A stretch of 5,999 bases of DNA. Origin: Chlamydiia bacterium. Lineage in GTDB: Bacteria > Chlamydiota > Chlamydiia > Chlamydiales > JACKPQ01. Within the stretch, counting starts at the first letter, position 1, and the number at the start of each line of letters is the position of its first letter. The stretch is taken from positions 1 through 5,999 of the forward strand of contig JAUILX010000069.1 in the NCBI GenBank assembly GCA_030433395.1, given 5' to 3'. The position numbers and the translations under genes are program-made. Below the pieces are notes generated by a model. That model had not been told where the DNA came from. It ran no database searches and saw only the letters and a program-made list of their open reading frames with translations. Shown here in pieces: positions 1 to 5,904 of the stretch.

Positions 1-75
1 CTCTCTTGCTAATTTCGCCTCAAAATGGTCACACTCGCCCAGTTCCATTTCTTTAAATAATGCATCAAAATCCAT
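1..75 (-). CDS. N-terminal fragment of a possible AlbA_2/Schlafen-type protein
   Basis: Only the first 25 codons are in the window; the gene continues beyond the left edge. The minus strand reads ATG at 75-73 and continues MDFDALFKEMELGECDHF, then EAKLARE. An in-frame TGA lies six codons upstream and no other ATG intervenes, so this start is well constrained, although no clear Shine-Dalgarno precedes it. The stretch E-x-D-H-F-E-A-K-L-A resembles the opening of AlbA_2 (Schlafen AAA_4-type) putative nucleic-acid-binding domains, where a Glu-x-Lys motif precedes an SAFANT-GG segment. That second segment would lie outside the window, so the assignment is tentative. The gene is divergent from ssrA, about 180 bases away. 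It could equally be an unrelated hypothetical protein. Confidence 0.5.
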   Translation of the reverse strand, partial: MDFDALFKEMELGECDHFEAKLARE

Positions 76-242
76 GAAAAACAGATTAACAATTCAAGAT
101 TTCAATTACTAGTTGTAATTTGCCCTATCTTCAGCTATCATAGCGAATGAGTCTGTAAGCCACTGAAACACAAGAGGAAATATATTTCTCAAGTCTCTTA
201 TTATTAACGGCTTACAAACGTGCAAAATAATACCAAATATGG

Positions 243-248
243 TATAAT
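243..248 (+). promoter_or_regulatory. ssrA promoter, extended -10 element
   Basis: A perfect TATAAT at 243-248 is preceded by TGG (240-242), which makes an extended -10 (TGnTATAAT). Its end lies seven bases before the first base of the mature tmRNA (256), the expected distance to a transcription start. No good -35 hexamer is present: the best windows around 220-226 match the consensus at only about three of six positions, which fits an extended -10 promoter. The element is embedded in the dyad ATACCA-AATA-TGGTAT (230-245). Confidence 0.75.
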
Positions 249-255
249 GACAGAT

Positions 256-670
256 GGGGGTGCATTGGTTTCGACTGAGCAAGGACATACCCGTGGCATG
301 CAGAGGACACCAGTTGGCCTCTTAAAAAATCTGGTAAACTATAAGTGCAGATACTAAGCGCGAAGATGAGTTCTTAACACTAGTTGTTGATAACTCTGAC
401 GAAGAGCTTCTAGCTCTTGCTGCTTAAGCCTAACAGCTTTTAGCAACCGATCGTTTAAAACTGGACCAGGGGTTTTGATGCGATCGTTATATTTCTTGGT
501 GTGATAGTCCGAAGGCGCTCTTCTAGCGGGCATATCGAGATATTTGAGGAGCAGGTTGGCCCTTCGCAGGGTTCCTTATGGCAAGGTCAACCTTAACAAA
601 TAAGGAACTAAGCATGTAGTCATTGATATGAAATTGACTTTGGACGAGAGTTCGACTCTCTCCACCTCCA
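256..670 (+). ncRNA. ssrA: Transfer-messenger RNA (tmRNA), one-piece
   Basis: tmRNA rescues ribosomes stalled on mRNAs without a stop codon. Together with SmpB it enters the A site as an alanyl-tRNA mimic and then templates a degradation tag. The ends are set by the acceptor stem: GGGGGTG (256-262) pairs with CACCTCC (663-669) with one G-U, leaving A670 as discriminator. CCA is not encoded (AATC follows) and must be added afterwards. The conserved 5' GGTTTCGACT lies just inside. The T arm is GAGAG (646-650), loop TTCGACT, CTCTC (658-662). An H-type pseudoknot PK1 is visible: 302-306 with 318-322 and 309-313 with 331-335, ending about 11 bases before the resume codon. A second helix pairs the CGATCG copies near 448 and 481. 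The length of about 415 nt is normal for the family, and this is not the permuted two-piece form. The gene has its own promoter and terminator. Confidence 0.97.
347..427 (+). other. tmRNA tag-peptide reading frame
   Basis: The probable resume codon is GCA at 347, preceded by TAAGT, with an A at the -4 position as in other tmRNAs. The frame encodes 26 residues, beginning ADTKREDEF and ending DEELLALAA, and stops at TAA 425-427. The hydrophobic LALAA end matches the ClpXP/tail-specific protease degron seen across bacteria (E. coli YALAA). The tag is acidic and long compared with the 10 residues encoded in E. coli. A second GCG at 360 in another frame has a similar upstream context (TAAGC) but would give only AKMSS before a stop, so it was not chosen. 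Confidence 0.8.
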
Positions 671-679
671 ATCAAAATG

Positions 680-715
680 AAGGCTTCAGTTTCACAACTG
701 AAGCCTTTTGTTTTT
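680..715 (+). terminator. Rho-independent terminator of ssrA
   Basis: A perfect 12-bp stem, AAGGCTTCAGTT (680-691) with AACTGAAGCCTT (696-707), closes a four-base loop (TCAC) and is followed by TTGTTTTT through 715. It starts ten bases after the tmRNA 3' end, so it separates ssrA from the methyltransferase gene. Confidence 0.92.
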
Positions 716-806
716 AGCGATATACAACCGAAAATTCACGCCGAAAAACTCCGCTGTGCAAAGCCCAATTACGCGCTAGACTGAACGAAACTGCAGTAAA
801 ATATCC

Positions 807-834
807 TTGTTTTTTGATATTTTTATGCTACACT
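807..834 (+). promoter_or_regulatory. Predicted promoter of the methyltransferase gene
   Basis: The -35-like TTGTTT (807-812) is separated by 16 bases from TACACT (829-834), which carries an upstream TGC (826-828) and so reads as an extended -10. A start near 841 would give a leader of about 26 bases. The gene sits behind the ssrA terminator and needs its own promoter. Confidence 0.5.
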
Positions 835-866
835 CTTTCTCATAAAAAGGAAGAATTTGGATATCT

Positions 867-1532
867 ATGAAACAATATGATGATGTATGGAAAAGCGATA
901 ACATAGATATGCATTTCAAAGCCGAAATCCCTCAAAAGATGTTAGAGCTTTTCAAGCAAGAGCATGTCAAATCTATCCTTGACTTGGGTTCTGGTGATGG
1001 AACTATCGCTGTAGACCTGGCAAAACAAGGAAAGATCGTGCATGCATTGGAAATCTCCAATGAAGGCATCGAAAAGACAAAAGCACAGGCACAAGAAGCT
1101 TTAGTCTCGGTTCATACCTATAAACAAGATATGTATCAACCATTGCCATTTAAGAATGAGTCATTAGATGCAGTAATTGCATTCCAGTCCTTGAATCATA
1201 ACATATTACCAGAGATAAAGAAGCTTTTTGTAGAGATTACACGGATCCTGAAACATGGAGGCTTGTTTATCATGAAAGTAGCGAATTTTAACTCATTGAA
1301 TCTCAAAAATCTTGAAAATGGCTTATATGAAGATTCTCACGGCGGAATTTCCTGCACCCTACGATTCTTAGATAAACAAACTTATGTACCTCAGGATGGC
1401 CCCGAAAAAGGATTAATACACTATGCTTTTCTACCAGAGCAATTAACAGAAGAAATAGAAGCATTGGGATATACTCAAATTTATACTGAGATATTGCAAT
1501 GGCATATCCTGGCTATGTTCAGAAAAAATTAA
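867..1532 (+). CDS. Class I SAM-dependent methyltransferase, substrate unknown
   Basis: This is a 221-residue Rossmann-fold methyltransferase predicted to be cytosolic; no signal peptide or membrane segment is seen. The SAM-binding motif I is ILDLGSGDG (residues 37-45). The acidic ribose-binding residue is Glu62 in HALEIS, motif III-like DMYQPLPF follows at 88-95, motif IV is LDAVIAFQSLNH (100-111), and the post-motif strand is ILKHGGLFIM (127-136). This order fits the Methyltransf_11/25 group, which acts on small molecules, lipids, quinones or proteins. The DPPY-type motif of N6-adenine or N4-cytosine DNA methyltransferases is absent. An AAGGAAG (847-853) lies 13 bases before the ATG, rather far for a Shine-Dalgarno but the best available. 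The gene stands alone between the ssrA terminator and the AhpD-like gene, so context gives no clue to its substrate. The fold is confident, the specific function unknown. Confidence 0.9.
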   Translation: MKQYDDVWKSDNIDMHFKAEIPQKMLELFKQEHVKSILDLGSGDGTIAVDLAKQGKIVHALEISNEGIEKTKAQAQEALVSVHTYKQDMYQPLPFKNESLDAVIAFQSLNHNILPEIKKLFVEITRILKHGGLFIMKVANFNSLNLKNLENGLYEDSHGGISCTLRFLDKQTYVPQDGPEKGLIHYAFLPEQLTEEIEALGYTQIYTEILQWHILAMFRKN

Positions 1533-1580
1533 ACTCTTTGCAAGTCAGCCAAGAGCGTGACGTGCGTATTTAGTTAAGAC

Positions 1581-1629
1581 GATGAAACTAATCATTTACA
1601 GCTGTTTTTTGACTATTTATCGTTTCATC
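1581..1629. repeat. Inverted repeat around the AhpD-like gene's promoter (operator-like)
   Basis: GATGAAAC (1581-1588) and its exact reverse complement GTTTCATC (1622-1629) are separated by 33 bases. The right arm lies in the spacer between the predicted -35 and -10, and the left arm lies upstream of the -35. The arms are 41 bases apart start to start, close to four helical turns, so a protein could bridge them. A hairpin with a loop this long would be weak. Binding is an inference, and an 8-bp repeat of this kind can also arise by chance. Confidence 0.4.
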
Positions 1630-1638
1630 ACTTATCAT
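1609..1638 (+). promoter_or_regulatory. Predicted sigma70-type promoter of the AhpD-like gene
   Basis: TTGACT (1609-1614, five of six consensus) and TATCAT (1633-1638, five of six) are separated by 18 bases. Transcription would start near 1645, giving a leader of about 29 bases with a strong Shine-Dalgarno. This is the best two-box promoter in the window. Confidence 0.6.
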
Positions 1639-1662
1639 TTAAGCAAATCATTCAACTACATT

Positions 1663-1668
1663 AAGGAG
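1663..1668 (+). promoter_or_regulatory. Shine-Dalgarno that decides the AhpD-like start
   Basis: AAGGAG at 1663-1668 lies five bases before ATG 1674. The in-frame GTG at 1668 overlaps the last base of this site and so cannot be the start it serves, which favours ATG 1674. Confidence 0.85.
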
Positions 1669-1673
1669 TGATA

Positions 1674-2087
1674 ATGGCTCACATAGAATATTCAGCTCAT
1701 GGAGATAGCCCCTTACAAAAACTTTTAGGACATAACATTGAAGTGCTCAATAATTGGGATCGTCTGCTAGGCTCATTTTATGAATTTTCTAGTTTTGATC
1801 CAGCTCTACAAGAAGAAGTAAGACGAGCCATTGCGTACCAGATAGGTTGCGCTCAATGTATGTCCCATGGATGTCCTTCGCAAATCATTCAAGATTCTAA
1901 AACAAAAACAGCTGTCGATTTTGCAAGAAAAATGGCCCAGACAAATCTATCTATTTCTAAAGAAGATATAGAAAAGTTAAAACAACATTTTAGCGACAAG
2001 GAAATTGCAGAATTATGTGCATTCATAGCCTTTGGAACTGGCTATGCAAGATTTGGAGCAGCCTTGTCTGTAGATGTCCAAATCTAA
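1674..2087 (+). CDS. AhpD-like / carboxymuconolactone decarboxylase-family protein
   Basis: This 137-residue, all-helical-looking cytosolic protein carries the family's signature thiol motif, IGCAQCMSHG, with Cys59, Cys62 and His65. Glu47 sits 12 residues before the first cysteine, matching the Glu of the AhpD proton-relay site. The C-terminal helix ELCAFIAFGTGYARFGAAL (113-131) is also typical of the family. AhpD-type members use the CxxC pair for peroxide or disulfide reduction, usually supplied by lipoamide or thioredoxin-like partners; other members are decarboxylases or of unknown role. The histidine here is three residues after Cys62, whereas AhpD and many relatives have it four after, so peroxidase activity should not be assumed. 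ATG 1674 was chosen over GTG 1668 because of the AAGGAG spacing. The gene has its own promoter and is convergent with the pgpH-like gene, 49 bases away, with no convincing terminator between them. Confidence 0.85.
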   Translation: MAHIEYSAHGDSPLQKLLGHNIEVLNNWDRLLGSFYEFSSFDPALQEEVRRAIAYQIGCAQCMSHGCPSQIIQDSKTKTAVDFARKMAQTNLSISKEDIEKLKQHFSDKEIAELCAFIAFGTGYARFGAALSVDVQI

Positions 2088-2136
2088 CCGTTACCATACA
2101 GCAGATAGCATCATTGAGTTTACTAAATTCAAAAAG

Positions 2137-4266
2137 TTATTTAGGTTTGGGGAATTTGGGGCGCTTGATCATTTTCATCAATATGAGGTCTTTTAGTACT
2201 GTGCGTTTGACAATTCCTAGCTCTTCAAATGTAAGCTGGCACTCATCAAACTGCCCCTCTTCTGCCTTGTCAGCAACAATGCGATTAACAAGCTCTGTTA
2301 GAATTTCTTCATTGACTTCTTCATCTAAAGATCGTGACGCTGCCTCAACGCTGTCTGAAATCATAATGATAGCTGATTCCCTAGTGCGCGGCTTGGGTCC
2401 CCCGTAGCGGAATTGCTTTTCATCAACAGCATCCACATCACCACCTTTTTGCTCGACCTCTTTCGAATAAAAGTAATAAACAAGCGTTGTTCCGTGATGT
2501 TCGCGAATGATATTAGAGAAACTTTTGGGCAGCGTGTACTTTTTGGCAAGAGCCTCCCCTTCGGGAACATGGGCCATAATCACTTGCGTAGACTCAACAG
2601 GAGTGAGCAGCTGGTGGATATTGAAAGCGCCCATCTGATTTTCAGTAAAGTAATGGGGATTAAACAGCTTGCCAATATCATGATACATGCTCGCTACTCG
2701 ACAAAAAAGCCCGTTGGCCCCAATTGCTTGAGCGGCTCTTTCTGCTAGACTTCCAACAACCAGCGAGTGTTGATATGTCCCAGGAGCCTCAATCGACAAC
2801 TTGCGAAGCAACTCATTATTTGGATCCATGAATTCCATCAAGGTGATGTCTGTCATGACTCGAAATACAGATTCTAAAATCGGCAAGAATCCGACGACTA
2901 ATATCGCGGTCATCAACATGAAAAACAGGGTGCTAAGCACATCTGAGGCAAAAGGCACATCCCAATAGGCATTTCTAGAAAAATTAAATGCGATCAAAAT
3001 AGGCAGGCAGGATAGCCAAACTTTTCCGCAAACAACAAACACTTCTTTACGTTTTCGCACTCCCCTTGTCGCAATAATGGCAGCGATTCCTGTAATGAGG
3101 TTCATGATGAGAAAACGGTTTTGCTCTACAGCTAAGGTTAAGGTGAGTAAAACGCTTAAGAAAATAGCTGTAAAAAGTGCCACTCCATCATCGACAAGAA
3201 TACAAATTAATATCGCAGCAAACGGAGCAAATAAAGGATAGCGCACAACTTCAATCAAGTGGTGAGATGTCTCTAACAAAAAGTACTCACAACCTTTTGA
3301 CAGGGCAATTGTAACAATAAACACTGTTGCAAAAATAGCAAGCTTTTGCAGTGAGCGAAAAACTTCCGCGTGAAAGATTCGGAAGTAAAGCACTCCCATA
3401 ACAACGACTAAAACTGCAAAAATAAAATCACCTAAAAGGGGCAGCAACTCACCAATGTTGCTATCTTTTGCTTTTGCTTTTTTCATGCTTTGCAGCATGG
3501 AGATGTGCCGCATCGTAACTTTTTCGCCTTGATCGATAATGCGACTACCGGCTCTGACCTTTGTCGACTTGACAGGCACACTCATCCCGACAACCTGTCT
3601 CAGTTGCCTTTGAGAGGCAATGTCCTCTTTTAACTGCCAAGGATCTACTTGTAGTTGGCGAATCACATACGAAACCTCCGTTTGAGGGGAAGAAGACATC
3701 TGCATCACTTGAGCTTCCAAATTGCTCCAAAATGACTGGGGCAGTTGTCCAGGCTGAGATGTCGATCGAGGTGTATAGAGGTAGTAGTGGGCAGACGAAA
3801 GCTTCAGAGATCGGATTTTTTGCAAGGTGCGATTATCTGTAAATCGAGCTTGCTCAAGCGCTGTTTCAACATCTTGTGAAGCATTATATAGAACATCAAA
3901 CTCAACGCCTGGAAGATCGCGAGACCATTGACTGCCCTTAGAAATTTTATTTGTAAAATCTTCAAAGCGTTTATCGATTTGTGATTCATCGATTTTATAG
4001 ATAGCGCCAACACCTCGCACAGCATCTTGCCTGTCGATCGTTGTTGCTTCTTCGTCCGGGAACTCAAAATCAACCTGTGCGACTACATACTTTTTCGCAA
4101 CTGTATCAAGCTCAAGAATCTCCACCCGTGTTTCGCGAAAATGCAAAAACAGTGTTAAAACGACAACCAAAGCAAACCCTATAAAAAGCCGCCAACCAAA
4201 GTCTGTGGTTTTGAGCTTTTCCTTTAGGCTAACTTTTTCTTTATGTTGATCGAGTGGATCGGCCAT
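2137..4266 (-). CDS. pgpH: 7TM-HD phosphohydrolase, PgpH-type cyclic di-AMP phosphodiesterase
   Basis: This 709-residue inner-membrane protein is close to the usual PgpH length. The order of parts is: cytosolic N-terminus; first membrane helix (about 26-42); a large extracytoplasmic 7TMR-HDED region (about 50-265); a bundle of seven hydrophobic segments between about 278 and 463; and a cytosolic HD domain (about 475-700). The metal-binding set is complete: His500 in GTYQHS, His529-Asp530 in YHDIGK, His566 in MAHVPEG, His590-His591 in REHHGTT and Asp638 in ISDSVEAASRS. In Listeria PgpH this domain hydrolyses c-di-AMP to pApA; the same reaction is inferred here, and it would pair with a DacA-type cyclase encoded elsewhere. 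The ATG at 4266-4264 is the only sensible start, since no other Met occurs before about residue 188. Its AGAGGT Shine-Dalgarno is far away (about 13 bases). The gene is divergent from dnaX and convergent with the AhpD-like gene. Family assignment is very secure, the substrate less so. Confidence 0.95.
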   Translation of the reverse strand: MADPLDQHKEKVSLKEKLKTTDFGWRLFIGFALVVVLTLFLHFRETRVEILELDTVAKKYVVAQVDFEFPDEEATTIDRQDAVRGVGAIYKIDESQIDKRFEDFTNKISKGSQWSRDLPGVEFDVLYNASQDVETALEQARFTDNRTLQKIRSLKLSSAHYYLYTPRSTSQPGQLPQSFWSNLEAQVMQMSSSPQTEVSYVIRQLQVDPWQLKEDIASQRQLRQVVGMSVPVKSTKVRAGSRIIDQGEKVTMRHISMLQSMKKAKAKDSNIGELLPLLGDFIFAVLVVVMGVLYFRIFHAEVFRSLQKLAIFATVFIVTIALSKGCEYFLLETSHHLIEVVRYPLFAPFAAILICILVDDGVALFTAIFLSVLLTLTLAVEQNRFLIMNLITGIAAIIATRGVRKRKEVFVVCGKVWLSCLPILIAFNFSRNAYWDVPFASDVLSTLFFMLMTAILVVGFLPILESVFRVMTDITLMEFMDPNNELLRKLSIEAPGTYQHSLVVGSLAERAAQAIGANGLFCRVASMYHDIGKLFNPHYFTENQMGAFNIHQLLTPVESTQVIMAHVPEGEALAKKYTLPKSFSNIIREHHGTTLVYYFYSKEVEQKGGDVDAVDEKQFRYGGPKPRTRESAIIMISDSVEAASRSLDEEVNEEILTELVNRIVADKAEEGQFDECQLTFEELGIVKRTVLKDLILMKMIKRPKFPKPK

Positions 4267-4277
4267 AAAACTAGTCT

Positions 4278-4306
4278 ATACCTCTAACTATTTTTTTCAT
4301 ACCTCT
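4278..4306. repeat. Direct repeat ATACCTCT, 21 bases apart
   Basis: ATACCTCT occurs at 4278-4285 and again at 4299-4306, two helical turns apart, in the leader of the pgpH-like gene. On the minus strand each copy reads AGAGGTAT, so the copy nearer the gene may double as its weak Shine-Dalgarno. The other copy overlaps the predicted -10. Confidence 0.45.
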
Positions 4307-4324
4307 TATTAGCAATTTATGCAA
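4296..4324 (-). promoter_or_regulatory. Weak candidate promoter for the pgpH-like gene
   Basis: On the minus strand TTGCAT (4324-4319) and TATGAA (4301-4296) are 17 bases apart. Each matches its consensus only partly (three and four of six). Spacing and placement, about 30 bases before the ATG, are reasonable, but nothing else supports it. Confidence 0.25.
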
Positions 4325-4339
4325 AAGAAGAAAAACAAC

Positions 4340-4369
4340 TTAGCAGCTCAGCTTGCACAAATCTATCAT
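4340..4369 (+). promoter_or_regulatory. Weak candidate promoter for dnaX
   Basis: TTAGCA (4340-4345) and TATCAT (4364-4369) are 18 bases apart and would start transcription near 4376, only about 14 bases before the dnaX ATG. The 10-bp palindrome CATGATCATG (4367-4376) overlaps the -10 end. dnaX has no recognisable Shine-Dalgarno, so a very short leader is plausible. Confidence 0.3.
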
Positions 4370-4389
4370 GATCATGCATAGTTGTGTGT

Positions 4390-5871
4390 ATGAATAAATA
4401 TGTCCCAATCACCCGCAAATATCGGCCACAAACCTTTGCAGCTGTCTGCCACCAAGATGCTGCTGTCACCACTCTAAAGAATGCTCTGAAAAGTGGACGC
4501 GTAGCACAAAGCTATTTGTTCTCTGGAATTCGCGGAACGGGAAAAACAACTCTTGCCCGGCTACTTGCTAAAGCTTTGAACTGCGAAAACTTAAGCTCTG
4601 AGGTCGAGCCGTGCAATCAATGCCGATCCTGCCAAGAGATCAACAGTGGCAATGCGCTTGATGTGATTGAAATTGATGGCGCTTCTAATCGGGGTATTGA
4701 TGATATTCGCCAAATCAATGAAACGGTTGGATATGCGCCAAGTGGCTCAAAATGGAAGATCTATATCATTGACGAAGTACACATGCTTACAAAAGAGGCT
4801 TTTAATGCGCTGCTTAAAACGCTTGAAGAGCCTCCTCCGCGTGTCAAATTCTTTTTTGCTACAACAGAACCCCATAAGGTCTTGCCAACCATTCTTTCTC
4901 GCTGTCAACGGTTTGACTTAAGCAGACTTAATCAAGACTCAATTGTTTTAAAGCTCCGATCCATCGCTGAAGATATTGACCGTACAGCAGAGCCAAGTGC
5001 GCTGGATCTTATTGCCCAGTTAGCAGACGGCTCGATGCGGGACGCTGAATCGCTTTTTGATCAAATCACCTGCTTTGACAATGGCCCTATCACACACACA
5101 CTTGTTCAAAATATGCTTGGTCTCGCTCCTCGTGCACTTTTTTTTGAACTCGATACAGCTGTTAAGGATCATAATCTTGCCAAAGCCTTCGACCTAGTAC
5201 AAACCATTTTTGATAGTGGCAAAGACCTAAAACACTTTCTCGACCACCTGATCCACCACTACCGCCTTATTCTCCGTCTACACCTGGGGCAGCGCGGACT
5301 GCTTGGTGCCCTACCATCCGATGAGCGTACTGGATATGAAAATGCCCTGACCATCTACACACATCACCACTGCCTTGATATCCTTGACTATCTCGTCCAA
5401 TGGCTACAGCAAATCCCTTCATCTCCATTTAAGCGGATCGATCTTGAAATGACCTTACTCTTTATCATCCGCATCAAACAGCGCATCCCATTTGATAACT
5501 TGATCGAGCGTCTTAATCAACTAGAGGATAAGGTTCCTCTTGAGCCCGTAGTAATTACACAAGCCGCTCGCGCGCCTGAGCCTGTAGAGGAAAAAGAGCC
5601 ATCCCTTGCTCCAGTGGCTACCAAGCCCGAGCTTGCTCCAATAGCTACTCCCAAGCTTGAATCACTTTCCAAAGAAAAACCCATTCAAGAGCCCGCTCCC
5701 CAAGTCGCTGCACTCTCTCAAGCCGAACATGAACCTGTAGAAGCTCCAAAGCTTGAATCTTCAATTATCCAAGCGCCGTCTGAGATGGAAAAACCCTCAG
5801 TCCATCAAAGTCACTATGATACATTGATGCGCTTTGCCGCAGTCGAGCTCAATGGATCTATAAAATCTTAA
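4390..5871 (+). CDS. dnaX: DNA polymerase III subunit tau/gamma (clamp loader ATPase)
   Basis: DnaX is the AAA+ motor of the clamp loader, which opens the beta clamp and places it on primed DNA. The 493 residues from ATG 4390 show every hallmark. TRKYRPQTF is at the N-terminus and Walker A is GIRGTGKTT (46-54). The zinc module uses Cys65, Cys75, Cys78 and Cys81. Walker B is IIDEVHML (126-133), sensor 1 FFATTEP follows at 155-161, the SRC motif with arginine finger Arg171 is at 170-172, and sensor 2 is Arg217 in GSMRDAES. The oligomerisation domain spans roughly 230-370. A Pro/Glu/Ala-rich linker (about 383-474) leads to a short conserved-looking tail, HYDTLMRFAAVELNGSIKS. GTG 4384 is an alternative start, but MNKY-RKYRP fits family N-termini better. 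There is no clear Shine-Dalgarno. The long tau-specific domains IV-V of E. coli are absent, as expected for a protein this size. Confidence 0.97.
   Translation: MNKYVPITRKYRPQTFAAVCHQDAAVTTLKNALKSGRVAQSYLFSGIRGTGKTTLARLLAKALNCENLSSEVEPCNQCRSCQEINSGNALDVIEIDGASNRGIDDIRQINETVGYAPSGSKWKIYIIDEVHMLTKEAFNALLKTLEEPPPRVKFFFATTEPHKVLPTILSRCQRFDLSRLNQDSIVLKLRSIAEDIDRTAEPSALDLIAQLADGSMRDAESLFDQITCFDNGPITHTLVQNMLGLAPRALFFELDTAVKDHNLAKAFDLVQTIFDSGKDLKHFLDHLIHHYRLILRLHLGQRGLLGALPSDERTGYENALTIYTHHHCLDILDYLVQWLQQIPSSPFKRIDLEMTLLFIIRIKQRIPFDNLIERLNQLEDKVPLEPVVITQAARAPEPVEEKEPSLAPVATKPELAPIATPKLESLSKEKPIQEPAPQVAALSQAEHEPVEAPKLESSIIQAPSEMEKPSVHQSHYDTLMRFAAVELNGSIKS
5605..5648 (+). repeat. Tandem 27-bp imperfect repeat in the dnaX linker
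   Basis: CTTGCTCCAGTGGCTAC (5605-5621) recurs at 5632-5648 with two third-position-like changes, a nine-codon period encoding LAPVAT and LAPIAT. A second motif, AAGCTTGAATC (KLES), occurs at 5653-5663 and 5749-5759. This suggests the disordered linker grew by duplication. Confidence 0.7.
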
Positions 5872-5904
5872 TTTAACGCGAGTTGCGGATCAACTATCTA
5901 TGAA

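Noticed and set aside
650..670. ssrA 3' end as an island attachment site
   Set aside because: The ssrA terminator follows directly, no integrase is present, and I saw no second copy of the 3' end sequence in the window.
1668..1673. GTG 1668 as start of the AhpD-like protein
   Set aside because: It overlaps the AAGGAG Shine-Dalgarno, which is correctly spaced for ATG 1674.
2088..2136. CTAAAT/ATTTAG inverted repeat between the convergent AhpD-like and pgpH-like genes as a bidirectional terminator
   Set aside because: The six-bp stem is nearly all A-T with a ten-base loop, and there is no U tract; too weak to call.
2015..2748. Open frames antisense to the pgpH-like gene (for example 2015-2407 and 2413-2748, plus strand)
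   Set aside because: They lie opposite strongly conserved HD-domain coding sequence, have no family-like motifs or ribosome sites, and are shadows of the real gene.
5585..5600. A-rich GGAAAAAGAG in dnaX as a possible -1 frameshift site for making gamma
   Set aside because: It has only five A residues and does not fit X-XXY-YYZ (A-AAA-AAG) in the dnaX frame; no stimulatory hairpin is obvious.
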